A stretch of DNA of 64,000 nucleotides. Source: Phycisphaerales bacterium. GTDB lineage: Bacteria > Planctomycetota > Phycisphaerae > Phycisphaerales > UBA1924. The translations under genes were made by a program, and so were the position numbers. Positions 25,989 through 36,849 of the stretch are shown piece after piece (the stretch's first letter is position 1; each line of letters starts with the position of its first letter). The stretch spans positions 1 through 64,000 of the forward strand of contig JAJDDD010000021.1 in NCBI GenBank assembly GCA_029260495.1. The letters run 5' to 3'. A model generated the notes under the pieces. It made no database searches. It saw only the letters and a program-made list of their open reading frames with translations, and was not told the origin of the DNA.

Positions 25989-27602
25989 CTACGAAACCGC
26001 GCCCGTCTCCGCCTCCGTGTCATCCTTCAACTCAGCGACGAGCACATTCGTCGTCAGCATGAGCCCCGCGACCGACGCAGCATTGATGAGCGCCGTCTTC
26101 ACGACCAACGCCGGATCAATGATCCCCGCCTTCACCAGATCAACATACTCATGCGTCGCAGCATTAAACCCTTCATTCGTCGACATTTCCCGAACGCGCT
26201 CGACGATCAAATCGCCATCAGCCCCAGCGTTGTTCGCAATTTGCAGCAGTGGCGCCTCAACAGCGCGATACACAATGTCAAACCCAAACTTCTCATCATT
26301 CGAAGCATTCTTCTGCGCCGATTCAATCGCATCCTGCGTGCGCACCAGCGCCACACCGCCGCCTGGCACATAGCCTTCCTGCGCCGCCGCCCGGGTCGCA
26401 TGCAAAGCATCGTCCACGCGGTCTTTGCGCTCCTTCATCTCGATTTCAGTCGCAGCGCCTACCTTGATAATCGCCACGCCGCCCGTCAGCTTCGCCAGCC
26501 GCTCCTGCAGCTTCTCGCGGTCATATTCACTTGTCGAGCGCTCATGCTGGGTCCGGATCTGATCCGCCCGCGCGGTGATGTCCTTCTTCTTCCCGGCGCC
26601 TTCGATGACCGTCGTGTCATCCTTCGTAATCACAATCTTCTTGGCGCTGCCCATCTCGGAAAGCTCGATCGATTCCAGCGTCCTGCCAAGGTCTTCACTG
26701 AAGAACGTCCCGCCCGTCACTGTCGCGATATCGCCAAGCAGCGCCTTGCGCCGATCTCCAAAGCCAGGCGCCTTCACCGCCGCGATTTTCAGCACGCCGC
26801 GCAGGCGATTCACAACCAGCGCCGCCAGTGCTTCAGACTCAACGTCTTCAGCGATAATCAACAGCGAACGCCCCGAACTCGCCACCTTATTAAGCAGTGG
26901 CAGGAAGTCTGCGAGATTTGCAATCTTCTTCTCGTGAATCAGCACAATCGCATCTTCAAGAACACACTCCGCGTTGTTCGGATCCGTCATGAAGTACGGC
27001 GACAAGTATCCCTTGTCGAACTGCATCCCGTCGACGTAATCAAGCGTCGTCTCCGCAGTCTTGCCCTCTTCAACCTCGATCACACCGTCCGGCCCGACCT
27101 TCGCGATCGCCTCGGCCAGGAACCCGCCGATCTCAGCATCATGATTCGCGCTCACCGTCGCAATCTTGCGGTAATCCTCTTTGCCCTTGCACTGCGTCGC
27201 CATTTTGTCGATCGCTTCAGCAGCAGCCTCAGCAGCGGCGTTAATACCGCGCTGCAGCTCCACCGGGTTGGCGCCGGCCGTCACATGCCGCAAGCCTTCA
27301 ACGAAAATCGCCTCAGCCAAGACTGTCGCTGCTGTCGTGCCGTCACCAGCCTTGTCGTTCGTCTTCTTGGCGACTTCATTCACCATCTTCGCGCCCATGT
27401 TCTCGAAGGGCTCCTCCAGCGAAACCTCTTTCGAAACCGAAACGCCATCTTTCGTGACCATCGGCCCGCCGAACGATTTCTGAATGACTGCGTGCCGACC
27501 AGTCGGCCCCATCGTCACCTTCACTGCCCGAGCAAGCCGCTCGACGCCCTGCTTCATCTCTAGAAGCGCTGAGTCGCGGAACATCATCTGTTTCGTAGCC
27601 AT
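25989..27602 (-). CDS. groL: Chaperonin GroEL, second copy without GGM tail
   Basis: This 537-residue Hsp60 has the canonical equatorial motifs [15 protein letters not shown] and [11 protein letters not shown], the apical domain with [20 protein letters not shown], and the C-terminal [19 protein letters not shown]. The last residues are TEAETGAVS, not the Gly-Gly-Met repeats normal for the main cellular GroEL. It is downstream of groES. In organisms with two groELs the tail-less copy often handles special clients; that is inference here. It lies 111 bases after groES and 158 before dnaJ. Confidence 0.95.
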   Translation of the reverse strand: MATKQMMFRDSALLEMKQGVERLARAVKVTMGPTGRHAVIQKSFGGPMVTKDGVSVSKEVSLEEPFENMGAKMVNEVAKKTNDKAGDGTTAATVLAEAIFVEGLRHVTAGANPVELQRGINAAAEAAAEAIDKMATQCKGKEDYRKIATVSANHDAEIGGFLAEAIAKVGPDGVIEVEEGKTAETTLDYVDGMQFDKGYLSPYFMTDPNNAECVLEDAIVLIHEKKIANLADFLPLLNKVASSGRSLLIIAEDVESEALAALVVNRLRGVLKIAAVKAPGFGDRRKALLGDIATVTGGTFFSEDLGRTLESIELSEMGSAKKIVITKDDTTVIEGAGKKKDITARADQIRTQHERSTSEYDREKLQERLAKLTGGVAIIKVGAATEIEMKERKDRVDDALHATRAAAQEGYVPGGGVALVRTQDAIESAQKNASNDEKFGFDIVYRAVEAPLLQIANNAGADGDLIVERVREMSTNEGFNAATHEYVDLVKAGIIDPALVVKTALINAASVAGLMLTTNVLVAELKDDTEAETGAVS

Positions 27603-27713
27603 CGAAAACTTTTCCTTATTGATCGCCGCTCATTATTCACCAGAGCAGCGGATTCTTTCAATCAAATGCGAGCCGGCGGCCGGCGTTTTTTATTCACCAA
27701 CGATCCAACCGAA

Positions 27714-28001
27714 TCAATCAAGAACGCCAAGAACTTCAGATTCCTTGAGAATCAAGTGCGTATCGCCCTTCACCTCAATCTCAGAGCCTGCGTACTTTCC
27801 GTACACGATCGTATCGCCCTTGCGAACGCTCATCTCCGCCCGCTTCCCATTCTCAAGGAGCTTCCCGGGGCCGGTCGCAACAACCTTCCCCCGCACCGGA
27901 CGCTCCTTGGCGCTCTCGGGAAGGTAAATGCCGGAATCAGTGATGCTCTCAGCCTCGATAGGCTTGATGAGAATGCGATCTTCAAGTGGTTTGACTGCCA
28001 T
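27714..28001 (-). CDS. groS: Co-chaperonin GroES
   Basis: This 95-residue protein begins MAVKPLEDRILIKPIEAE. It has the mobile loop ITDSGIYLPESAKERPVRG, the dome GDTIVYGKYAGSEI and the C-terminal ILKESEVLGVL. It caps GroEL. ATG at 28001 is preceded by GGAGAGA at 7 bases; the open frame further upstream is not conserved. It lies between two groEL genes and may serve both. Confidence 0.96.
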   Translation of the reverse strand: MAVKPLEDRILIKPIEAESITDSGIYLPESAKERPVRGKVVATGPGKLLENGKRAEMSVRKGDTIVYGKYAGSEIEVKGDTHLILKESEVLGVLD

Positions 28002-28065
28002 TGTCTTATCTCTCCAACGCGAATGGTTGTGGTTGTATGTTCGTTTCAAACAAATGCAAAAAATC

Positions 28066-28398
28066 TTATTGCTGTCGCGGCTTATAGAGTTGCACTTGCC
28101 ACTCTTTGCCGAGTATTTCCTTGAGGCGGGCCGCTGCGAGAATCGAAAAATCCCCGGGCCCCTCGATCACAAGCGTGTTGCCCAGCTGAATGTTGGCGAT
28201 CATGTTCGGGTTTGCGCAGAAAGCGTTGACGAGCGAGCAGTGCCGCTGCAAACGATGAAACTCATCCGGCGTCGTCATCTCAAAGAGGAGAAACGCCTCG
28301 CGCCCATCGCGCATGTTCGTCGCCCGCATGAGGATTTGCTGTGACACATCAACCCCCATGGAGTCATCTTCGTTGTAGCTGTTGTAGTCGTCGTACAT
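28066..28398 (-). CDS. Small unknown protein inside the groEL-groES operon
   Basis: This 110-residue protein begins just 9 bases after the stop of the GGM-tailed groEL, and its stop is 64 bases before groES. It has an acidic Tyr/Asn/Asp-rich N-terminus (MYDDYNSYNEDDSMG), a central domain with RDGREAFLLFEMT and CSLVNAFCANPNMIANIQLG, and a C-terminal LKEILGKEWQVQLYKP. No membrane segment or signal peptide. I do not recognise the family. The position in a chaperonin operon suggests a cytoplasmic partner or a co-regulated client factor (inference). Confidence 0.7.
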   Translation of the reverse strand: MYDDYNSYNEDDSMGVDVSQQILMRATNMRDGREAFLLFEMTTPDEFHRLQRHCSLVNAFCANPNMIANIQLGNTLVIEGPGDFSILAAARLKEILGKEWQVQLYKPRQQ

Positions 28399-28407
28399 GC
28401 TTGCTTC

Positions 28408-30153
<1,746 letters not shown>

Positions 30154-30458
30154 AATCTGGGGCTCTCCGTATTGATCTTGAATCAGCCCACCCTTCGGCG
30201 CCAGACGCATCCAGGCGAGCGGGTTTGTTTCTATGTACCGGTTTCACTCTGTCAGATCGGTTCGGCATCCGCCGACAGACCTCTCACCTCTGATTCGCAA
30301 CTTCCGGACCACCGACACCCCCCACCGAAATACCCTCCAGAAGCGGGCTGAGGCTAGATTTACTCCCGTTCTGACGCCTGCAACACTGACAGCCTGCGGA
30401 CCAGCACCAGGCAAATCTGCCACCTTGGCAGCCACACCCCCGATCCGTCAGCCTCGAT
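30154..30458. other. 305-base non-coding region upstream of groEL
   Basis: This holds the upstream region of the main groEL and the 3' flank of the zinc-ribbon membrane gene (30459-31394, same strand). I looked for a CIRCE repeat (TTAGCACTC-N9-GAGTGCTAA) and for a sigma32-type promoter and found neither. No RNA gene was recognised. Confidence 0.6.
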
Positions 30459-31394
30459 TCACCCCGGCTCCCCAAGCAGCTGCCTCAGCGAGGGGCTTGG
30501 CGTCAGGATTGCCCGCCGGATTCGCCAGCAGTCAACCGTCGCGCTCGCCACTCCCAGCGTGAAGAACAGACTGCCCACCACCACCAGCACCACTCCCAAA
30601 ATCGAAATCAACTCCGAACCCACCACGAACAGCTGAATCACCTCCCCGGTCATCGCGACCACCAGCGCCCCCGCCATCGCCAGCATCGTCTGCCGATCTA
30701 CCCGACCCGTGCGCAGCACCAAAGATCGCAATGCCAGCATACGGGCGTTCGGCCGCAGCCCCAGAATAATCAAAAGTATCAGCCCCTCGATCATCAACCG
30801 CCAGTGCAGTTGCTCCGCTGACGACGTCGCCCGCAGCAGAACCGATGGATTGGCTGGCTCAATCTCAACCATGTACTTCCACACCGCAAACACCAAGAGG
30901 GCATAGAGCGCGACTGCGATGCTCGCCATCACGATATGAGCCCTCCGCACGCCAACAACAGGGCGAATCAGCACAATAGACGCGAGCCCTGAAATCCCAA
31001 TCGCAATCGCCGGCCCCTTTAATAAAGGTCCAACATCAGGCCTCGTGCCCATCAACCCGACTACATCAGCTGCGCGAGGCGCCCACGCCAGCGCCACCCC
31101 CACCAGCGCCCCGAGCATCCATACCACAAAAAGATTGGCAGTCAGCCTCCGATGGGGCATCGGCGCGAACGCCTCGGCATGAGGATCAACGCGGTACAGG
31201 ATCGTCGCCCGCACTGCCAATCCGCATTCCGGGCAATTTCCTGCCACCGACAATCCCTGCAACTCATAGCTGCACGAAATGCAAGGCAGCGTCCCGCGCA
31301 GCTCATCGCCGATGCGCTCCGTCTTGCGTATCGGCGCCTCGGACCGCGCCGCAGGGCTCGCGCCCTCTCTCTGATCCCGGGTCTCATCGGGCAT
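30459..31394 (-). CDS. Zinc-ribbon membrane protein
   Basis: This 311-residue protein has an N-terminal C4 zinc ribbon (PCISCSYELQGLS ... NCPECGLAV) followed by about seven hydrophobic helices. Proteins with this CXXC-x(n)-CPECG head and a multi-pass body are common in Phycisphaerae; function unknown. The start at 31394 gives the ribbon a normal N-terminal lead. A TACACT box lies 9 bases upstream of this ATG. The upstream extension to 31463 is Arg-rich and overlaps the divergent MoxR promoter region, so it was not used. Confidence 0.65.
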   Translation of the reverse strand: MPDETRDQREGASPAARSEAPIRKTERIGDELRGTLPCISCSYELQGLSVAGNCPECGLAVRATILYRVDPHAEAFAPMPHRRLTANLFVVWMLGALVGVALAWAPRAADVVGLMGTRPDVGPLLKGPAIAIGISGLASIVLIRPVVGVRRAHIVMASIAVALYALLVFAVWKYMVEIEPANPSVLLRATSSAEQLHWRLMIEGLILLIILGLRPNARMLALRSLVLRTGRVDRQTMLAMAGALVVAMTGEVIQLFVVGSELISILGVVLVVVGSLFFTLGVASATVDCWRIRRAILTPSPSLRQLLGEPG

Positions 31395-31511
31395 AACCCA
31401 GCGAGTGTACCGCCGACGCCACGCCCGCAGGCGCTCCTCCCGGGATTCTCCCCGGAGGCCCAACTTTCATCCTGCAGATGCCCTGCCCCCAGACCGCCTC
31501 CAACCTCCGCC

Positions 31512-31517
31512 TATACT
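31512..31517 (+). promoter_or_regulatory. -10 box TATACT eight bases before the MoxR ATG
   Basis: TATACT, GCCGCTCC, ATG at 31526. No ribosome-binding site; predicted near-leaderless mRNA. Confidence 0.45.
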
Positions 31518-31525
31518 GCCGCTCC

Positions 31526-32458
31526 ATGATGCAAGAAGCGATCAACAGGCTGCGGGAAAACATCGCGTCGGTCTTCCTGGGAAACCCGGAAGTCATCGAC
31601 CGCGTGATCTGCTGCCTCATCGCCGACGGGCACCTGCTCATCGAGGACGTGCCCGGCGTCGGCAAGACCATGCTCGCGATGGCCCTCGCCCGTTCCCTCG
31701 ATGGCACATTCAACCGCATCCAACTCACCCCCGATATGCTCCCCAGCGATGTGCTCGGTGTCTCCATCTACGACCGCAACTCCGGCGAGTTTGAACTCAA
31801 AAAAGGCCCCATATTCTCCAACATCCTCCTCGCAGACGAAATCAACCGCACGTCCCCACGCACACAATCCGCTCTCCTCGAAGCGATGAATGAAGCCACG
31901 GTCTCAATCGACGGGCACGTTCATCAACTCCAGCGCCCCTTCCTCGTCATCGCCACGCAGAACCCGCTCGACTTCGAAGGCGCTTACCCGCTGCCTGAAA
32001 ATCAACTTGATCGCTTTCTCATGCGCATCCACCTCGGCTACCCGAATCCTGTCGACGAGCTGCGCGTCCTCAACGAGCGCCCCGCGACAACCGCGCTCCC
32101 CAACATAGAGCCCGTCGTCACGCGCGATCAACTCCTTCAGCTTCAACAACAAGTGCACGAAGTGAAGCTCGCAGATGAACTCGGCCAATACGTCATCTCT
32201 CTCGCCGCCGCCTCGCGCGACGACGACGAACTCCGCATCGGCCTTTCCACGCGCGGCGCCCTCGCCCTCGCCCAGGCCGCCCGCGCCTCAGCCGTAATCG
32301 CAGGACGCGACTATTGCATCCCCGAAGATATCACAACCAACGTCTTCCCCGTGTGCGCACACCGTGTCTTCGGCGCAGGTTACGGCGCCGCCTCGCGCGA
32401 CGGCATCGGCCTCCGCGCCATGAAGCGCGTCCTCCAATCCGTTCCCAGCCCTGCGTAA
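31526..32458 (+). CDS. MoxR-family AAA+ ATPase
   Basis: This 310-residue AAA+ protein has Walker A EDVPGVGKTMLA at about 38-49, Walker B ILLADEINRTSP, sensor 1 FLVIATQNPLDFEGAYPLPE and the lid domain ending GIGLRAMKRVLQSVP. MoxR ATPases act as chaperones for assembly of metal enzymes or large complexes and usually sit beside DUF58 and VWA genes. Here no such partner is adjacent: the next gene is a CDGSH protein. The start at 31526 (or 31529) follows the TATACT box; the frame upstream is not conserved. Confidence 0.9.
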   Translation: MMQEAINRLRENIASVFLGNPEVIDRVICCLIADGHLLIEDVPGVGKTMLAMALARSLDGTFNRIQLTPDMLPSDVLGVSIYDRNSGEFELKKGPIFSNILLADEINRTSPRTQSALLEAMNEATVSIDGHVHQLQRPFLVIATQNPLDFEGAYPLPENQLDRFLMRIHLGYPNPVDELRVLNERPATTALPNIEPVVTRDQLLQLQQQVHEVKLADELGQYVISLAAASRDDDELRIGLSTRGALALAQAARASAVIAGRDYCIPEDITTNVFPVCAHRVFGAGYGAASRDGIGLRAMKRVLQSVPSPA

Positions 32459-32509
32459 TCCTTCATCCATGCGCCGCTCATCTGGAGCTGCGCATTCGGA
32501 GTCTCTCCC

Positions 32510-32725
32510 ATGCCCCGACTCATCCGCCACGATCTCACCGGCCCCATCCGCATCGACCCACAAGACAAACCCGTCTTCATCTGCGGTTGCGGACTCACCA
32601 AGAACTTCCCCTTCTGTGACGGCGCTCACAAAATCTGCGCGAACGAAGAGGCTGGCTCCCTTTATGAATACGACGCTGAATCACACGCCGTCGTGCAAAA
32701 AACACCCGACACCATGGATCAATAA
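32510..32725 (+). CDS. CDGSH iron-sulfur domain protein
   Basis: This 71-residue protein has the CDGSH pattern CGCGLTKNFPFCDGAH at about residues 25-40: three Cys and one His ligating a redox-active 2Fe-2S cluster. The role is electron or cluster transfer in the cytoplasm; the partner is unknown. CGGAG lies before ATG. It is 51 bases downstream of the MoxR gene and possibly co-transcribed. Confidence 0.9.
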   Translation: MPRLIRHDLTGPIRIDPQDKPVFICGCGLTKNFPFCDGAHKICANEEAGSLYEYDAESHAVVQKTPDTMDQ

Positions 32726-32738
32726 TCGCAGCGCCGCG

Positions 32739-34916
32739 TCAGCGTTTTCCTACGCTGAGATCAAGTGAGTCAATCATCCTCGTCGCCCATTCATGCTGCT
32801 CATCATTTGCGAGCACTTGAGGTGAATAGATAACCTTGAGCTTTGTCAGCATCATGTGCCTGAGTTGGGCTCCATCAGGACGATTAGCAAGCCTTTGCAC
32901 ATGTTCCAGAAGCCCACTCTCAATCTGGAGGCACTCACCACTCAACTGCTCGGACATCCCCTCTGTTGCAATCGAGTCCAAAATCCGATTCGCACTCGCG
33001 CACAACTCGATCCCTCGCATATCCATAAGCCACGGATCGTCGACCTTCAAAATCTTCTCCCAGTTCGCAATATTGCTCGCAATCAACGGCTCCGCCTCGA
33101 CAAACTCACCAGCGTTGCTAAGCCAAAACGCAAGCAGAGATTCAAGTTGAAGCGCCTCCAGACTATCCCGCCCACCTTCTGCTCGCCGGTTTTCCAGAAG
33201 ATCCCGAATGATCTCGATCCTCATACGCCAGATTTTGGACACGTCTGCCGGGTCTGATGTAAGAATCGGACCGTAAACCCACTCCAAAACCCATAGTGAT
33301 GTGAGAACCTCGCCTGCCAGCCCTGCGTTACGAACTTCTGCAAAACCTTTGAGCAACGCGAACAAGTCCTCGCTCACCTTAACCTTCCATTTTTGTTCCT
33401 CTTCTAAACGGACCGCCTGAACTTCAACCTCATGCTCCTGCTCCTGCGCCAAAGCTGCCTGGGCTGCTGCTTCCTGCTCAAACTGCCGCGCGACAACGGC
33501 TATTCGCCGGGCCGACTCTGATGCAAACGCAACGCCAACAAGAGCACAAGCGAGAAACACTGCAAGCGTAAAAACCACCGGCCGGCGCTTCACATACAGC
33601 CCCATCACATGCCGCCGGGTCGGATTGGTCCAGGCGATAGGCCGATGATCTCGCCAGGACTCCAGATCAACTGCGACTTGCTCCGCAGTGCCGTACCGTT
33701 CGGATGGCTCAGCTTCAATCGCACGCTCACATATTAGCGCAAGATCTTTCGAAATGAATCGGGAACGAACCGCTTCGTCCAGAGCGTCGGCGCGTACTTG
33801 GCGTCGACCCTCCTGATCATGAACCTCAATTATATTAGATCCATTCGGCGGCTCACCAATAATGAGCCAGTAGAGAAGCCCTCCAACCGCATAGATGTCT
33901 GCCTGTGGCGTCGCGACACCCCCTGCTCCGTCAAACTGTTCCGGCGCCATAAAACCAAGCGTGCCATACGCACCGCATCCAACATCAGCGCTCTCGCACA
34001 AATGCTCGCCATTCCGAAGAACCAACCCAAAGTCCGCGACCTTGGGGGCGCCATCCTTTGTCAAGAGAACATTGGCGGGTTTGATATCAAGGTGAACCAT
34101 GCCCTGCGAATGCGCCGCCTGAACGCCTCTTGCGATTCCGATCAGCAGCTCAACCGTTCGAGCGACAGGCAGCCGGCCACCGAGCTGCCCGACATAGTCC
34201 TGAAGGTCGCCCCCCACAACATGCTCATAAACAATGTAATGAAATCCATCACAGACACCGCGATCAAATACATTGACCGTATTCGCATGATCAATCTGTC
34301 GGGACCCAATCGCTTCAGCCGAAACTGCAGACTCAACACCGGCGCCCGGCGAGCGAAAGAGCTTGATTGCAACCGGCGCCTGCCACATCTGAGAAGACAG
34401 ATTCCGATCAATCGCAAGGTACACATCACTTGTGGACCCATCCCCAAGAGAGCGAACAAGCTGGTATCGCTTCTCGCCGTTTGACAAGCTCGGACCAAAA
34501 TCGCTCGGCAGTGGCCACTGCGGCGTAGAGACACAGTCCTGCCGGAGAGAGTGGGTCGATCGAAATAGCTGACTCAACTGACTCAACTGAGCTGCAACGA
34601 GTATTTCTTCTCGAAGCTCCGGGTATGAAGCTACGAGCTTCTCAATTGCCTCCTGATCCGAATCCGCCGGTTCATTAATTGAGCGCAGCGCAAATTCAAT
34701 TGCAGCATCAAGAGGCACAGGGCGTTCTCGAAGATTCGGTATAACTTGAAATACATCGTGCAGATCAAAGGACGAGCCACTCAGAAGCAGCGCCCGCCCT
34801 TCCCGGCGGATCGCATGCGCAAGTGTTGCATCATCCACGCTCTCAAGCTCTCCGGGAAGATGAGCTCGAAGATAGATGCACGCTGCCGACTCTTCGTACT
34901 TTGCTCTGGCAATCAT
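32739..34916 (-). CDS. Transmembrane Ser/Thr protein kinase
   Basis: This 725-residue Hanks-type kinase has an N-terminal helical region (1-145), a kinase domain (about 151-425) with glycine loop LGDGSTSDVY, K184 in VAIKLF, catalytic loop HLDIKPAN (D277) and DFG 295-297, and GFMAPEQ in place of APE. A single membrane helix (447-465) precedes a coiled coil rich in Glu/Gln (about 470-500) and an extracytoplasmic helical region of TPR-like character. Its first codons overlap the sigma-factor stop by four bases (ATGA), so the pair is co-translated. Planctomycetes often pair such kinases with ECF-type sigma factors, and the kinase likely controls the sigma factor. Confidence 0.93.
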   Translation of the reverse strand: MIARAKYEESAACIYLRAHLPGELESVDDATLAHAIRREGRALLLSGSSFDLHDVFQVIPNLRERPVPLDAAIEFALRSINEPADSDQEAIEKLVASYPELREEILVAAQLSQLSQLFRSTHSLRQDCVSTPQWPLPSDFGPSLSNGEKRYQLVRSLGDGSTSDVYLAIDRNLSSQMWQAPVAIKLFRSPGAGVESAVSAEAIGSRQIDHANTVNVFDRGVCDGFHYIVYEHVVGGDLQDYVGQLGGRLPVARTVELLIGIARGVQAAHSQGMVHLDIKPANVLLTKDGAPKVADFGLVLRNGEHLCESADVGCGAYGTLGFMAPEQFDGAGGVATPQADIYAVGGLLYWLIIGEPPNGSNIIEVHDQEGRRQVRADALDEAVRSRFISKDLALICERAIEAEPSERYGTAEQVAVDLESWRDHRPIAWTNPTRRHVMGLYVKRRPVVFTLAVFLACALVGVAFASESARRIAVVARQFEQEAAAQAALAQEQEHEVEVQAVRLEEEQKWKVKVSEDLFALLKGFAEVRNAGLAGEVLTSLWVLEWVYGPILTSDPADVSKIWRMRIEIIRDLLENRRAEGGRDSLEALQLESLLAFWLSNAGEFVEAEPLIASNIANWEKILKVDDPWLMDMRGIELCASANRILDSIATEGMSEQLSGECLQIESGLLEHVQRLANRPDGAQLRHMMLTKLKVIYSPQVLANDEQHEWATRMIDSLDLSVGKR

Positions 34917-35470
34917 TCCAACTCACCCGACAAGCGTGCGAACATTTTCTTCTTGATTCGCGACCATCGCATGCGAACCATCGCAGGCGGCGCATCAAGA
35001 GCGCTCGCGATCTGATTGTGCGAATGATCGTGGAGCCGGCTCCACAGGATCGCACGATCCGTTTCACAAGGAAGAGCCTCGGGGATGCCATCAACAAGCG
35101 AACTGTTGTCCATCAGTTGAGCAATCGGCGACGCAGCCTCTTGAGACCGCGAATGGCAAACGTCGGATGCAGCAGCAAACTCATTCCGATCAATTCGGGA
35201 CTGCTCCCGAATCGCATTCCGGGCGATGGAATAGATGAGTGATCTCATCGCCGAAACGCTCTTCGCCTGAACTTTCTTCTCTGAAACAAGATTATCCAGC
35301 CGTCGCACGACCGTGGAGAGCACATCATCCGAGTTCAGGGAGGAACTCATCCAATCTCGAACCCGAGCTTCAAGAAGTGCTCGATAGTGAAAGACAAACT
35401 CCGCCGCCGCTTCGCGATCACCTTCTCGCAATCGTTTCAACAGCAGCTCAATGCTTCTCTTGTTTTCCAT
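34913..35470 (-). CDS. ECF-like RNA polymerase sigma factor
   Basis: This 185-residue protein has a sigma-2 region (LRDGDREAAAEF-like opening LREGDREAAAEFVFHYRALL, then AMRSLIYSIARNAIREQSRI) and a sigma-4 HTH (DRAILWSRLHDHSHNQIASAL, RMRWSRIKKKM). It resembles planctomycete ECF groups associated with protein kinases. It is the first gene of a two-gene operon with the kinase. No anti-sigma factor is visible, which fits phosphorylation-based control. A 7-bp inverted repeat lies upstream at 35496-35522. Confidence 0.82.
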   Translation of the reverse strand: MENKRSIELLLKRLREGDREAAAEFVFHYRALLEARVRDWMSSSLNSDDVLSTVVRRLDNLVSEKKVQAKSVSAMRSLIYSIARNAIREQSRIDRNEFAAASDVCHSRSQEAASPIAQLMDNSSLVDGIPEALPCETDRAILWSRLHDHSHNQIASALDAPPAMVRMRWSRIKKKMFARLSGELE

Positions 35471-35495
35471 AATGGCCTGTCTTCACTTGTTACAG

Positions 35496-35522
35496 TTTTC
35501 CCTTTAAAAAAGATGGAAAACG
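35496..35522. repeat. 7-bp inverted repeat upstream of the sigma factor gene
   Basis: GTTTTCC (35496-35502) and GGAAAAC (35516-35522) flank a 13-base A-rich spacer, 26 bases before the sigma gene start. It could be an operator or transcript hairpin. Confidence 0.35.
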
Positions 35523-35690
35523 ACGAAACCTCGCTATGATTGCGCAACCCACGGACGACTATCGTTGGCCATGGCGGGCCTGGTTAGCGCTTGATGCTGC
35601 GTAGCAAACCTCCCCTTCGTAGGTGGTTTTCTTCCTTCGTCGCTCTCAATCGCTCATATCTCATACCCCATATCGGTGGGAGCATCTAAA

Positions 35691-35936
35691 ATGCTTGATA
35701 AGTCAAAGGTGCGCCACGGCGCAGCCCTGTGGTCGCACATGCGCGGACTCTGGATCGTGGTCGCTTGTATCGCGATTGGAGCCGAAATTTCTAATCAACA
35801 GGTTGTGGTCAATCATCATCCACACGACACCGTCAATGCCGGCCCAATTGATGACACGATTGACGCGATCGAATGTATCCTTCGGCGCCTGCTCGGATTG
35901 TCATGTGAACATGACCCCGTGGATGACCCGGAATAG
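35691..35936 (+). CDS. Small unknown membrane-associated protein
   Basis: This 81-residue protein starts at ATG 35691 with GTGGGAG 8 bases upstream. It has one hydrophobic helix (GLWIVVACIAIGAEIS, about 20-35) and a polar C-terminus with two Cys (IECILRRLLGLSCEHDP). No family recognised. It is divergent from the sigma/kinase operon and followed by a strong hairpin. It may be a target or partner of that system, but the evidence is only proximity. Confidence 0.45.
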   Translation: MLDKSKVRHGAALWSHMRGLWIVVACIAIGAEISNQQVVVNHHPHDTVNAGPIDDTIDAIECILRRLLGLSCEHDPVDDPE

Positions 35937-35990
35937 CCGAACAAGCCCGCAACATAAGATCAGCTCCGGTTCATACACAGCGATCTATTC

Positions 35991-36030
35991 GGGTGACACG
36001 GACAGGTGTTAAGGTCCCCGTGTCACCCGA
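35991..36030. repeat. Perfect 12-bp palindromic hairpin (REP-like or terminator)
   Basis: CGGGTGACACGG (35991-36002) pairs without mismatch with CCGTGTCACCCG (36019-36030) around a 16-base loop. No T tract follows on either strand, so it is not a classic Rho-independent terminator. Its form resembles dispersed REP elements. It lies between the small membrane protein gene and the PEP-CTERM remnant. Confidence 0.6.
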
Positions 36031-36183
36031 GGGACGGTCGCGTCAGCGCTCAGCTCCGACTCGGATGAGCTACCCCCCCGTCTGCTGATAAATGGCTGAA
36101 GATGGCCTCATGCGCCGACTGAGCACCGATCCAACACCCAGCCATTGGCAAGTTGGACTGTTGTCTGCTTCGCACAAATCCTA

Positions 36184-36661
36184 TCAAAAACCTAACACTT
36201 CCTTCGCTGCGCGATTCCACCCCTGAACGGCCACCGCCCGCACCGGCGAAAAGAATGCCGATGCAGGCGATGGCTTGATCACATGGTCAACCTGAGCTCT
36301 TCCGTTTCGGCGCCGACGCCGCAAAGCCGTCATCGCTCCGATCGCCAACATGCCAACCGCGCCCGGCGTCGGCACAGCGATCGGCTCGCCGTAGATGAGA
36401 TCATCCAATGCGACCGCGTCACGAATCCCGCTAAAGTCCGCCAGTGAAACATCCCCAAGATTCAGGCGCACACGCCCGATCCGCGTGCCGTCTTCCCAGA
36501 ATGCAGCCGCAAAGGACAACCCGCTCACCGCTGTCAACTTCTCCCAAAACCGATGCAGCATCTGCCACCGACACACTCCACGTCTGGTTCTGAGCCAAAG
36601 CTGGCGCCACCCCAAACCCAGCGCCCGCGCACATAACCACCACAAGGTTGAACTTGCTCAT
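36184..36661 (-). pseudogene. Frameshifted PEP-CTERM exosortase substrate
   Basis: Two overlapping frames hold the halves of one protein. The first (36661 leftward) encodes a signal peptide MSKFNLVVVMCAGAGFGVAP then ALAQNQTWSVSVADA. The second encodes AFWEDGTRIGRVRLNLGD, DDLIYGEPIAVPTPG and the hydrophobic GAVGMLAIGAMTALRRRRR tail, the classic PEP-CTERM sorting signal. A +1 shift near 36500-36560 separates them. The remnant is also much shorter than normal for such proteins, so internal sequence may be lost. After the Arg tail the frame runs on for about 40 codons instead of stopping. It would have been an exported protein sorted by an exosortase, which is not in the window. Confidence 0.65.
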
Positions 36662-36849
36662 CAATTTCTCCTATGTATTTGCTTGATCCGACGCCTAAGC
36701 CGAGCCATCACACTGATTGGCGGCCCATCATCGCTTGTCTGTCTGCATTTGTGCAGCCAAACGAACTTCATTGCAGGCAAGAATCAAAATATTTTGCTGA
36801 AGAGCACCCGATCAAGCGCTGCGCGTTGATTCACTCGAACCCAATGCTT

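Noticed and set aside
26151-27563. 470-codon open frame on the plus strand opposite the second groEL
   Set aside because: It is the antisense shadow of groEL; its composition is Arg/His/Leu-rich with no family resemblance.
30154-30458. CIRCE or sigma32-type heat-shock promoter before groEL
   Set aside because: No inverted repeat of the CIRCE type and no matching -35/-10 found by eye on the minus strand.
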